Source of the DNA: Planctomycetota bacterium | GTDB lineage: Bacteria > Planctomycetota > UBA1135 > UBA2386 | Direction of reading: 5' to 3' | NCBI GenBank assembly: GCA_014192625.1 | Contig: BJHM01000015.1 | Location: 1-64,000 of the forward strand | DNA length: 64,000 bases | In this document: in pieces, positions 52,344-61,272 of the stretch | Numbering within the stretch: the first letter of the stretch is position 1 | How the letters are laid out: every line of letters starts with the position of its first letter | Notes under the pieces: model-generated | What the model saw: the letters and a program-made list of their open reading frames with translations, nothing else | Databases searched by the model: none | What the model was told of the DNA's origin: nothing | Made by a program: the position numbers and the translations under genes

Positions 52344-53882
52344 ATGTTCGTCCAAAAACCCTTCCTTGTTGTGGCATTCGCTTCACTGTTCTCCACCACG
52401 CTTGTTGCTCAGACACTGAGGATCGACAAGGTCGGCGGAGGCATCGGCAGCAGCGTTAATTTCCCGCTGCGCGGCCCTGCCAGTGAGTTCTATGCGCTGC
52501 TGTTCGCTCTCAATGAGCAACCAACCCCGATCCCGGCGCTCAACGTCACGCTCGACATACCACTTTACCTTGCGGGCCCAGTGAGCGGGTTGCCCGGCTT
52601 TATGAACTTCTTCAATGCCGCGGGCACGGCAACCGCCTCGACGCCGATCCCGAACATCCCAGAATTGGCGCAGCTGATTTTATCGTTCCAAGCCCTAACG
52701 ATTCCAGAGCCTGGCACGGCCGGCCAGTCGGTGGTGAGCAACCTCATCCGCTTGACGCCGCAGGTGCCCGGCACCTTTGCGCCGTGTTTGTCGCAACCTT
52801 CCATCCCAATCATTGGCGGCTCATTCGCTCCCGCTGGCGCTGGTGAACTGTTGTTTTGCGGCGGCTCTGGCCCGATTGCGCAGCGCTACAACTCAAACAC
52901 GGAGAGCTGGTCGCTGTCGGGCGCGGCACTGAGTTTTGGCCTGCTGTCACAATCTACCGGGTTACCGGACGGGCGCATCCTGTTCACGGGCGGCATCGAC
53001 GTGGGCACCGGCCAGCCGACTGCCGGCGCAGCAATCTATGACCCTGTCTTGCAGACCACGACGCAACTGACGATGAATATCGCACGGGCCGGCCACGGCG
53101 CCAGCGTGATGGGCAATGGCCGCGTGCTGGTCTCCGGCGGCTCTGCAACCTTTACCTTCACCAACATCCTGTCACTGTTCACCGGCATCTCGGCCACCAC
53201 CGAAATCTTCGACCCCGCAACCAACACATTTGCGCCGGGTCCAAACATGCTTGAGGCGCGCGCCTTCCATACCTCGACCACCCTGACCAATGGTCAAGTG
53301 CTGATCGCGGGCGGGCTGTCCGTGCTGCCAATCATCAACCTGCCGACCGTTTCATCTACCGCCTACAAGTTCAACCCAGCGACCAACAGCTTCGGCTTTC
53401 CCGCGTTCATGAACGGCGGCCGCTTCCTGCAAAGCGCAGCGCCCCTCAGCGATGGCAAGGTGCTGATCGCTGGTGGCATCACGCTCGACCTCACAACTTT
53501 CCTGACCACGCTCAACGTGGCCGACATCGTGATTGGCACGCGCACCGACTGTCAGATGTTTGCGACCGCATTTTTTGGCTTCGGCACGTTCACGACCGTG
53601 AACGGCATGTCTGAAGGCCGCGCGGGCGCGGCGATCGCACCACTGCCAAACGGGGGCGCACTGATCGCGGGTGGATTCCAACTGCTGCTCGATATTTCCA
53701 ATGCTCAGTTCGGCTTCAACCCAACCTCCTCCGCTGACAAGTTTGCGCAAGGCCCCAACCGCCTGCTGCCAACCGGCTCGATGGCCTCATCGCGCCTGTT
53801 CCCAGTTGCCGCCAATCTGCCAGACGGCACGGTGATGATCGTCGGCGGCGGCGGTCAAGCAGAGATCTACCAGAACCAGTAG
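52344..53882 (+). CDS. Secreted kelch-repeat protein
   Basis: 512 residues from the ATG at 52344, which starts a signal peptide (FVQKPFLVVAFASLFSTTLV). From about 180 on there are at least five kelch-type blades with the (L)PDGRxLxxGG pattern: LPDGRILFTGGI, GNGRVLVSGG, NGQVLIAGG, DGKVLIAGG and NGGALIAGG, with a final LPDGTVMIVGG. This gives a beta-propeller for protein or glycan binding outside the cell. A hairpin terminator follows. Confidence 0.85.
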   Translation: MFVQKPFLVVAFASLFSTTLVAQTLRIDKVGGGIGSSVNFPLRGPASEFYALLFALNEQPTPIPALNVTLDIPLYLAGPVSGLPGFMNFFNAAGTATASTPIPNIPELAQLILSFQALTIPEPGTAGQSVVSNLIRLTPQVPGTFAPCLSQPSIPIIGGSFAPAGAGELLFCGGSGPIAQRYNSNTESWSLSGAALSFGLLSQSTGLPDGRILFTGGIDVGTGQPTAGAAIYDPVLQTTTQLTMNIARAGHGASVMGNGRVLVSGGSATFTFTNILSLFTGISATTEIFDPATNTFAPGPNMLEARAFHTSTTLTNGQVLIAGGLSVLPIINLPTVSSTAYKFNPATNSFGFPAFMNGGRFLQSAAPLSDGKVLIAGGITLDLTTFLTTLNVADIVIGTRTDCQMFATAFFGFGTFTTVNGMSEGRAGAAIAPLPNGGALIAGGFQLLLDISNAQFGFNPTSSADKFAQGPNRLLPTGSMASSRLFPVAANLPDGTVMIVGGGGQAEIYQNQ

Positions 53883-53904
53883 CAGCGGGGTCTGCAGTAA
53901 GACC

Positions 53905-53942
53905 AAACGGGGGCTAGGCGCACGCCATGGCCCCCGTTTTCG
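53905..53942 (+). terminator. Intrinsic terminator
   Basis: A perfect 10-bp stem (AAACGGGGGC with GCCCCCGTTT) around a 15-base loop, ending in TTTT. It lies 22 bases after the kelch gene stop. This is the clearest intrinsic terminator in the window. The remaining interval to 54139 shows no gene. Confidence 0.85.
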
Positions 53943-54139
53943 TATCCGCCGCGAACAACAGTTTAAGCATCGCCCGCAGGAACGCGCAGCCCTGCCCACC
54001 TAGGCGAGCACGCGCGGTTGCTCGCACGCTCGCTCGCAATACGCGCGCGGCCCATTGCACCGGCAATCGCTCGCATGTTGGCGGCGAACCTGCGGGCTTG
54101 CGGGGCGGGCACGTTCGAGCCGTCCATCGGCACCTAGCC

Positions 54140-55690
54140 TCAGAGCGGGATGTTGCCGTGCTTTCTCGGTGGGTTTTGGTCGCGCTTTCCAGCTGTCAGT
54201 TCGAGCGCCTGAATCAACATCGGTCGCGTCTTGCGCGGCTCGATCACATCATCGACGTAGCCACGTGCCGCGGCCAGCCACGGGTTGTTGAACTTGGCCT
54301 TGTAGTCGGCGACGAGCCGCTGCTCCTCGGCCTTTGGGTCCTTCGCCGCCTGAATCTCGCGGCGGAAGACAATCTTTGCGGCACCCTCGGCGCCCATCAC
54401 CGCGATCTCAGCACTGGGCCACGCGAGGTTGACATCCGCGCGAATGTGCTTTGAGTTCATCACGTCGTAAGCGCCGCCGTAGGCCTTGCGCGTGATGACC
54501 GTGATTTTTGGCACCGTCGCTTCGCAGTAGGCGTAGAGCAACTTCGCGCCGTGCGTAATGATCCCGCCCCACTCCTGGTCTTTGCCAGGCAAGAATCCGG
54601 GCACGTCCTCAAACGTGATAATCGGAATATTGAATGCGTCGCAGAAGCGGATGAAGCGCGCACCTTTCAGACTCGCCTTGATGTCGAGCACGCCAGCGAG
54701 ATGCGCCGGCTGATTGCCAACAATGCCAATGACGCGGCCACCGAGGCGAGCAAAGCCAGTGATGATGTTCTTGGCGTAACGTGCGTGCGTTTCAAAAAAC
54801 TTACCCTTGTCGACGATCTTCTTCACCACCTGCCGCATGTCATACGGCTGATCGCTGGACTCGGGCACGATCGAATCGAGCGCCTCGTCCATGCGATTGG
54901 GATCGTCATCGCTGGCTTGAAACGGCGGGTCATCTCCGTTGTTGAGCGGCAGGTAGCTGAGCAATTCACGCACTTGCATGAGACAGGCCGCGTCGTCGGG
55001 CGCAGTGAAGTGCGCCACGCCGGAGATCTCACTGTGCACGCGCGCACCGCCGAGTTCTTCACTGGTCGTATCCTCATGCGTCACCGTCTTCACCACATCG
55101 GGACCAGTGATGTGCATAAAGCTCGTGCCCTCCACCATGAAGATGAAGTCCGTGATCGACGGCGAATAGACCGCGCCACCAGCGCACGGGCCAAGGATGG
55201 CGCTGAGTTGCGGCACGACGCCGCTCGCCAAGGTGTTGCGCAAGAAGATGTCGGCGTAACCACCGAGCGACACCACGCCTTCTTGAATGCGCGCGCCACC
55301 CGAGTCGTTCAGGCCGACCACCGGCACACCCATCTTCACGGCGAGATCCATGATCTTGCAGATCTTGGCCGCGTGCGTCTCCGACAGGCTGCCACCGAAG
55401 ACCGTGAAATCCTGGCTGAAGAGATAGACCGGACGACCGTCGATTCGCGCGCTGCCAGTCACCACGCCATCGCCCAAGATCAGATTTTTCTCGGTATCCA
55501 TCCCGAAGTCGCGGCACCGATGCGTCACAAAACGGTCGATCTCGACGAAGGTGCCTGGGTCCACCAAGAGATCAATGCGCTCGCGCGCCGTCAGCTTGCC
55601 CTTCTGGTGCTGCGCGTCGATGCGATCCATTCCGCCGCCTTGCAGCGACTTCTCACGCATCTCCTGCAACTTTTTGTGCGCCTCGTTCAT
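54140..55690 (-). CDS. pccB: Acyl-CoA carboxylase carboxyltransferase subunit (propionyl-CoA type)
   Basis: 516 residues from the ATG at 55690 ([20 protein letters not shown]). Crotonase-fold carboxyltransferase that moves CO2 from biotin to acyl-Co[61 protein letters not shown] and [13 protein letters not shown] in the N half, and [20 protein letters not shown] in the C half, are typical of PccB/MmdA. The biotin subunits lie 4 kb away, separated by plus-strand genes. A methylmalonyl-CoA epimerase gene precedes it on the same strand, supporting propionyl-CoA specificity. Confidence 0.93.
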   Translation of the reverse strand: MNEAHKKLQEMREKSLQGGGMDRIDAQHQKGKLTARERIDLLVDPGTFVEIDRFVTHRCRDFGMDTEKNLILGDGVVTGSARIDGRPVYLFSQDFTVFGGSLSETHAAKICKIMDLAVKMGVPVVGLNDSGGARIQEGVVSLGGYADIFLRNTLASGVVPQLSAILGPCAGGAVYSPSITDFIFMVEGTSFMHITGPDVVKTVTHEDTTSEELGGARVHSEISGVAHFTAPDDAACLMQVRELLSYLPLNNGDDPPFQASDDDPNRMDEALDSIVPESSDQPYDMRQVVKKIVDKGKFFETHARYAKNIITGFARLGGRVIGIVGNQPAHLAGVLDIKASLKGARFIRFCDAFNIPIITFEDVPGFLPGKDQEWGGIITHGAKLLYAYCEATVPKITVITRKAYGGAYDVMNSKHIRADVNLAWPSAEIAVMGAEGAAKIVFRREIQAAKDPKAEEQRLVADYKAKFNNPWLAAARGYVDDVIEPRKTRPMLIQALELTAGKRDQNPPRKHGNIPL

Positions 55691-55825
55691 ATCTAGCTCA
55701 GTCCGGTTCGGGGCGCGGGAATGTAGCCAGCGGAGCAACTGCGAGCCACAGCGCACACCAAGGCGTGGGCTTTCGCGCGCGACAAAGCCCGAGTTTGGCG
55801 GCAAACAAAAAACCCTTGCCGCGGC

Positions 55826-56245
55826 TCAGCGTGCGTGCGGATCCTCAACCAGCTCGACGAGCACGCCATGCAGATGTTTTGGATGGACGAACGCCACTTT
55901 ACAATCGTGCGCGCCCTTGCGCGGTGCCTGATCGAGCAACGGCGCGCCCGTGGCCGCGAGTGTGGTGATCTGTTGCTGACAATCCAAGACTTGAAACGCA
56001 AGGTGATGAATAGCAGGCCCGCGCTTCGCCATGAACTTCGCAATCGGCGAGTCCGGCGACGTCGGCTCCAAAAGTTCGATCCGGGTTGCACCCGCCATCA
56101 GCACCGCGACCTTCACCATTTCACTGGGCACTTCGTCCACACTGTGCAGCACGAGGCCAAGGCTTTGCCAGTGCGGCAACGCCTCAGCGATGGACTTTAC
56201 GGCGACGCCGATGTGGTGCAGGCCCTGAAGTTGGTTTTCGCTCAT
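55826..56245 (-). CDS. Methylmalonyl-CoA epimerase (VOC family)
   Basis: 139 residues from the ATG at 56245 (MSENQLQGLHHIGVAVKSIA). Vicinal-oxygen-chelate fold with metal ligands in LHHIGVAV, RIELLEP, HHLAFQV and the C-terminal VELVE; PHWQSLGL and GTRIELLEP-like segments fit the epimerase. It interconverts (S)- and (R)-methylmalonyl-CoA between propionyl-CoA carboxylase and the mutase. It lies 135 bases upstream of pccB, probably in one transcript. The mutase is not in the window. Confidence 0.88.
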   Translation of the reverse strand: MSENQLQGLHHIGVAVKSIAEALPHWQSLGLVLHSVDEVPSEMVKVAVLMAGATRIELLEPTSPDSPIAKFMAKRGPAIHHLAFQVLDCQQQITTLAATGAPLLDQAPRKGAHDCKVAFVHPKHLHGVLVELVEDPHAR

Positions 56246-56488
56246 AGCGCAAACACGATAGCGAGCGGCCGCCGTGCTCGCATCGCTGCAGCTAATCGGC
56301 AGGTGCAGTTGCCGGCAAGGCCGAGCCAACAAAGTAACTGGCGGACAGCGGCCGAGTGCCACTTCGCGACGCGTAGATCACTACCCCGCCTGCGTTCCTT
56401 TCTGCGGATCGACCGCCATTCGCAGGCTGGCATACCCACAGCAACTTATTACTAGCCAAACCCCGCCGACTTTGCTTAGGACTGAACC

Positions 56489-58093
56489 ATGATCCGGCTC
56501 GCACTCACCGCCTTCGTCGCATTCACCCTGACAGCCCAGCAGCCAAACCCCACGAGTAGCACAAAGGAAGCGCCGCCAGTAGCACCGCAGACCGTGCCTG
56601 AGCGCACCGATCATAAAGAGACCTCGCGCGCCGCCGATGTCGCCGGGTTTCTTGCGGGCCTAAGCACGCTGCCCCACTACGACCGGCTGCAGGTCACGGT
56701 TGCCGGCAAGAGTCATGAAGGTCGCGAGCAGCAGCTCGTGCGCGTGGCGCTGCCCGACGTGCGCAAGGACGCGATTCGGGCCTTAGTCATCGCCAACATT
56801 CATGCCGGCGAGGTCGAAGGGAAAGAAGCCGTGCAAGTGTTGTTGCGCGAGTTTGCGCAGGGCGAACATGAGGCGCTGCTGCAGAAATGCGTGCTGTGGT
56901 TTTTGCCGATCTACAACATTGACGGCAACGAGCGCATCGATGCAAAGAGCCGGCCAGAACAAAACGGTCCGGACGCGGTCGGCCAGCGCGCCAACGCAAA
57001 GGGCCTCGATCTCAACCGTGACTTCGTAAAATCCGAGGCCCCGGAGACGCGCACGTTGCTGCGGCTGATGAACGAACTCGACCCGCACTTGTTCTTCGAC
57101 CTGCACACGACGGACGGCAGCTGGCATGGCTACCACCTGACTTACGCGCCAAGCCTCTCGCCCAACATGGATCGCGACCTTGCCCGCCTGTCGCGGGAAC
57201 TGCTGGACGCAACCACAGCATCGCTGCAACCCAAGTTTGCAACCTTCGACTACGGCAACTTCGAGACGCACGACTGGGACGGCAGTGGCGCGCCCGAATC
57301 CCAGCAAGGGGTGCGCGGCTATTGGAGCTACGACCACCGCGCTCGCTACTGCGTAAACGGCTTTGGCCTGCGCAATCGGATTGGCATCCTCAGCGAGGCC
57401 TATAGCAACGCCGACTTCGCCACCCGCATCGCGGCGACGCGCGCATTCGTGCTCTCTGTGCTAACCGCCGCCGCCGCACGCGACGATGCCGTGCGCGCCG
57501 CGTGCGCCGCCGCCGACCGGCGGCTTACCACGCCTGAAGCACCGGTCTACTTCGGATTTGACACGGTATTTGGCGACCCAGAGACGATGTCGCTGAGCAT
57601 TGGCGACTGCGACAAACTGGAACTGCCCAACTCGCTCGGCAAGCGCTTCATTCGCAAGGCAGAGACCAAGAACGAAACCATGCCGGTGTTCCGTCGCTTC
57701 CGCAGCCGGCAACAGATCGCCCTACCCATTGCCTGGGCCATCCCCGCGCCATTTGCGGGCGTGCAAGAACAACTCGAGCGACACGGCGTGCGCTGCGAAG
57801 TGCTAACCACGGAACGCACCACCGCAACGGCCACCTTCACCATAAAGCAGAAGCGCAAGCCCAAGCGACCTTTCCAAGGGCACCAAGAACTGCAACTCGA
57901 AGGCACCTGGGCCAAAGCTACTTCCGCCACCTTGCAGGCGGGCACGCTTTTTATCGATGCCCATCAACCACTCGCGCGCGTAGCCGCGCAATTGCTGGAG
58001 CCCCAAAGCGAAGACTCGCTATCAACTTGGAACTTCCTCGAGGCCATGACGATCGACCTGTATCCGGTGCTGCGCATAGATCAACGGCCCTGA
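56489..58093 (+). CDS. M14-family zinc carboxypeptidase, secreted
   Basis: 534 residues with a short signal peptide (LALTAFVAFTLTAQ). Zinc ligands: H and E in ANIHAGEVEGKEA and the second His in FFDLHTTDGS; LPIYNIDGNERID and AKGLDLNRDFVK are the substrate-binding NxDG and NRD motifs. The C-terminal 200 residues form an additional domain. Family members cleave C-terminal residues from peptides or peptidoglycan stems. The general-base Glu is likely in the RIGILSEAYS segment. Confidence 0.88.
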   Translation: MIRLALTAFVAFTLTAQQPNPTSSTKEAPPVAPQTVPERTDHKETSRAADVAGFLAGLSTLPHYDRLQVTVAGKSHEGREQQLVRVALPDVRKDAIRALVIANIHAGEVEGKEAVQVLLREFAQGEHEALLQKCVLWFLPIYNIDGNERIDAKSRPEQNGPDAVGQRANAKGLDLNRDFVKSEAPETRTLLRLMNELDPHLFFDLHTTDGSWHGYHLTYAPSLSPNMDRDLARLSRELLDATTASLQPKFATFDYGNFETHDWDGSGAPESQQGVRGYWSYDHRARYCVNGFGLRNRIGILSEAYSNADFATRIAATRAFVLSVLTAAAARDDAVRAACAAADRRLTTPEAPVYFGFDTVFGDPETMSLSIGDCDKLELPNSLGKRFIRKAETKNETMPVFRRFRSRQQIALPIAWAIPAPFAGVQEQLERHGVRCEVLTTERTTATATFTIKQKRKPKRPFQGHQELQLEGTWAKATSATLQAGTLFIDAHQPLARVAAQLLEPQSEDSLSTWNFLEAMTIDLYPVLRIDQRP

Positions 58094-58482
58094 GCACGCC
58101 GCCACAAACCCCAATGACGGCATTTCCGAAAGCGTCATTCAATATCTCACTGCCAATAACCGCCATCCGTTGGGTCTGGAATCGTTTTCCGAATACGCAA
58201 TCAGCGTCCAAATTCTGAACCCTGCCAAAGAGCGGCAATGTCTGACGCGCCATGCAAGGTAATCCGAGACGCCGCTAACAAGGGCCTCACACAGTCTTGA
58301 TGAAGTCATTACTGCAATTTAGCTTGCAACAATTCCTCAATAATGGCTAGCTGCAGACTCTTGCGCCGACGGATGTTGTGCAAATTTCAGCAAAACTTGA
58401 AATCGTCCGCGTTGGCACTGTTTATGCTAGGAGTCATCTCGCCCCTCACAGACTTTTTCAGCCCTCTGCCTATCACGTTTTT
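58094..58482. other. 389-base gap
   Basis: Between the peptidase and the hypothetical gene at 58483. The plus-strand frame is open from 58378 but reads un-protein-like until 58483. A minus-strand frame ending at 57951 crosses into the peptidase and is rejected. No repeat or hairpin is clear. Confidence 0.4.
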
Positions 58483-59280
58483 ATGCCAGCGATACTTTGC
58501 ATTGATCTTCTTTGTGCTCGATCCAAGTGGCGGCGCGGCGGCGCGGATGCGGCTCTTAGCTGCTTCGAGGACTTTGCCGACCTCGCACTTGATACTGCGA
58601 GCACACTCGACGTAGCAGCCGAAATCCTAGGCGATATCGAAGGCGACTGGTGTGCCCTTGTGTGCCCAACTCCTGCATCTGCCTTGGCACTTGGCCGCCG
58701 CATTTTCCGAAGAGCTTGGCTCGAAACCCGCACCCCAGACGATGCACGGTTGTGGCTGCGCGGTATCGTGATTGCAGCCGATCAAATCATTCCTGCTCGC
58801 AACACCGAAAAAGACGTCGAAATGCCGAACATACGGCGGACGCAATTCACGGCAGCTGCGATGAATGCCATGACTGCGCTGCGCACTGGTATCCAAGGCA
58901 TGCGTCTGCTGGTAGCTGACTCGATCCTGAACGATCCCCTTCGCGGCACGTTCCGCATCCCACTCGGAAAGCTTGGTGTCATTCCGTTCCGCCGGATGAA
59001 CTTCACGCCTTACCCGGGCAGTGTGCAGACCGGCTTTCAGGACTTCCTCTGGATGGCAGAAACGCCGCAGGAATGGGGCAACTACACGATGCGCATCAAA
59101 CAGCGCATGCTGTGGTCGGCCGCTGACCCTGAAGAGTTTGCTCATGCGGCCGCGACGCAGGTCGTGTTCCATGAATGCGACTCAATCCTTCAGTCGGTAA
59201 CGCGCAAGAACATGCAGCGCCTGCCCGAAGCAAGCTTTGGCAATGAGACTCCTGACCAAGGATTGGCCTACGAAGCCTGA
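58483..59280 (+). CDS. Protein of unknown function
   Basis: 265 residues from the ATG at 58483 (MPAILCIDLLCARSKWRRGG). The first strand with an Asp, a W-x-x-GG and a following helix faintly recall the start of nucleotidyl-cyclase-fold proteins, but no second catalytic Asp or GGEEF/GD motif is visible. The later part (NPLRGTFRIPLGKLG-like) includes GTFRIPLGKLGVIPFRRMNF and many Trp/Met-rich helices. No signal peptide or membrane helix. Function not assigned; it converges with the ABC transporter genes. Confidence 0.6.
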   Translation: MPAILCIDLLCARSKWRRGGADAALSCFEDFADLALDTASTLDVAAEILGDIEGDWCALVCPTPASALALGRRIFRRAWLETRTPDDARLWLRGIVIAADQIIPARNTEKDVEMPNIRRTQFTAAAMNAMTALRTGIQGMRLLVADSILNDPLRGTFRIPLGKLGVIPFRRMNFTPYPGSVQTGFQDFLWMAETPQEWGNYTMRIKQRMLWSAADPEEFAHAAATQVVFHECDSILQSVTRKNMQRLPEASFGNETPDQGLAYEA

Positions 59281-59293
59281 TCGCGCTGATCTG

Positions 59294-60316
59294 CTAGGTC
59301 CAGCGGAACAACCGCAGCGCAAGGGTGAAGGACAGCGCCGCGAACCCGCTCAGAAAACAGAGCGGGTAAGCCACGTCGGCGAGTCCCTTTGGCTCGAGCA
59401 TCAGGTCGCGCAGCGCATTGTTACACTGCGTGAGTGGCATGGCGGCAGCTACTGCACCGAGCGCCCCATCGAGATGCTCCGTACTGAAGAACGATCCGCC
59501 CAACAGCCACATCGGCAGTTGGCAGAGGTTCATCAATCCGGCAACGCCTTCGACAGTGCGCGCACGACTCGCCACGAGGATGCCGAGGCCGACAAACGAT
59601 AATGCCGCGACGATGAGTATGGCGCTTGCAGCAACCATGCTGCCGCGGAACGGCACATCCCAACACAGCATCCCGAAAGCGAGGATCACCACGGATTCGG
59701 GGATGAGCAACGTGAGCCGGCTCAACAGGAACCCCAGCAAAAACTCACTGCGGCGCAACGGCGTCACGAACAAGCGGCGCAACAGTTTCTTGCTGCGGTA
59801 TTCGGTGAGATTGAAGCCGATCCCCCACATGCCAGCGCCGAGCAGGTTGAGCCCGACGAGGCCAGGCACCAAGAAGTCGATGTAGCGCGCGCCGGGCCGA
59901 TCCTCGGCCTCTTGGTGCGGCCCCTGCCAATCGCCGCCGCGCAACGCTCGCTCGATCTGCAACCGCGCCAACTCTGCATCTGGGCGCATCGGGTCCGCGC
60001 GCACGGTCAGGTCGCCGCTCGGCCCGCGCACGAGCGCCTGGATCCGACCACGCGCGAGCGACTGGTCCGCGGTGGCCGCATCAAGCACTGCCACGGCAAG
60101 CCTTGGATTTTTCGCGAGCACCGCGCACAAAGCGGCCGCATCGGCACTCGCCACCACCGCCACCCGGATGAGCGGCGGTGCAGCTGGCCGAAACGTAAAG
60201 CCGAGCACAATCGTCATGAGCAGCGGGAAGCCGTAGGTCCAAAACACCGCCTCCGGTTGTCGAAAGAACTCACGGAAGGACAGTTTAGCCACGGCGAAGA
60301 CTGCGGGCATGTTCAT
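59294..60316 (-). CDS. ABC-2 type exporter permease
   Basis: 340 residues. One N-terminal membrane helix (VFWTYGFPLLMTIVLGFTF), an extracytoplasmic domain of about 130 residues, then five helices including LVPGLVGLNLLGAGMWGIG, the start of the ABC-2 core, and FVGLGILVASRARTVEGVAG. Overall the DrrB/YhhJ-type organisation. It starts within the stop codon of the ATPase gene (4-base overlap). The substrate is unknown; drugs, lipids or glycans are typical. Confidence 0.9.
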   Translation of the reverse strand: MNMPAVFAVAKLSFREFFRQPEAVFWTYGFPLLMTIVLGFTFRPAAPPLIRVAVVASADAAALCAVLAKNPRLAVAVLDAATADQSLARGRIQALVRGPSGDLTVRADPMRPDAELARLQIERALRGGDWQGPHQEAEDRPGARYIDFLVPGLVGLNLLGAGMWGIGFNLTEYRSKKLLRRLFVTPLRRSEFLLGFLLSRLTLLIPESVVILAFGMLCWDVPFRGSMVAASAILIVAALSFVGLGILVASRARTVEGVAGLMNLCQLPMWLLGGSFFSTEHLDGALGAVAAAMPLTQCNNALRDLMLEPKGLADVAYPLCFLSGFAALSFTLALRLFRWT

Positions 60317-61272
60317 GCGGATTCCTCCTCACGCAGATGACGGCCGGTACGTGCGACAAACACATCCTCGAGCGTCGCGTGGCGCGTCGCCAACTCCAAC
60401 AACTCGGCGCCGCGCTGCGCAAGCCATGCAAGCAGCGGCGGCACGGTGGTGTGCACCAAAGCAACCGTCAGCGTCACCTTGCCACCGCGGATCTCGCAGC
60501 TCTGCACGCCAGGCAGCTGGCGCATCGCACCTTCATCGAGCGCATTAACATCGCCGACGGAAAACTCGACCACCGTGTCGGCGCCGAGCGAACGGATCAA
60601 CTCCTGCGGCGAACCCAGCGCGATGAGTTTGCCGTGATCCACGATGCCGATGCGGTCGCACAGCACCTGCGCTTCTTCCATGTAATGCGTCGTCAACAGC
60701 ACGGTGGAGCCGCGCCGCTGATACGCGCGCAACACATCCCACAACTGCCGCCGCGACTGGGGATCAAGCCCCGTGGTTGGCTCGTCGAGGAACAAGAGTT
60801 CTGGCTCGCCGAGCATCGCCAGAGCGACTGCCAGCCGCTGCCGCTGCCCGCCGCTGAGCTGGCTCTGCCGTGCGTCTGCTTTCTCTTGCAGCGAGACCAA
60901 CGCCAAAGCGTCATCAACGGAACAGCCGCGGCCCTGACAGGCAGCAAACAACTGAAGCGTCTCGCGCACGGTCTGCTTCTCGAAGAACCTCGTCTCCTGC
61001 AGGCAAACGCCAATGCGGGCGCGGATCTCCTGGTCCATGCCAGTGCGCCAACAGCGGCCAAGAATGCGCGCCTCGCCGGCAGTCTGCTGCGTCAAACCTT
61101 CGCAAATCTCGACAGTCGTCGTCTTGCCAGCACCGTTTTGCCCCAGCAGGCCAAAGACCTCACCGCGCCGCACTTCGAGGTCAAGACCATCGAGGGCGAC
61201 CGTCGTCTTCTTGCCGCGCGTGTAGACCTTGCGCAAACCGCGCAGCTCAATCGCTAGTCCATCGCTTTTCAT
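60313..61272 (-). CDS. ABC transporter ATPase
   Basis: 319 residues. Walker A GQNGAGKTTT, Q-loop CLQETRFFEKQTV, signature LSGGQRQRL, Walker B LLFLDEPTTGLD and the switch His in TTHYMEEAQV are complete. The C-terminal 90 residues are the DrrA-type extension. It energises the adjacent permease, which begins inside this gene's stop codon. It is itself coupled by a 4-base overlap to the aldolase-dehydrogenase gene upstream, so the three form one operon. Confidence 0.93.
   Translation of the reverse strand: MKSDGLAIELRGLRKVYTRGKKTTVALDGLDLEVRRGEVFGLLGQNGAGKTTTVEICEGLTQQTAGEARILGRCWRTGMDQEIRARIGVCLQETRFFEKQTVRETLQLFAACQGRGCSVDDALALVSLQEKADARQSQLSGGQRQRLAVALAMLGEPELLFLDEPTTGLDPQSRRQLWDVLRAYQRRGSTVLLTTHYMEEAQVLCDRIGIVDHGKLIALGSPQELIRSLGADTVVEFSVGDVNALDEGAMRQLPGVQSCEIRGGKVTLTVALVHTTVPPLLAWLAQRGAELLELATRHATLEDVFVARTGRHLREEESA

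Noticed and set aside
54551-55696. 381-codon plus-strand frame opposite pccB
   Set aside because: Antisense to a well-conserved carboxyltransferase; the composition is typical of a mirror frame.
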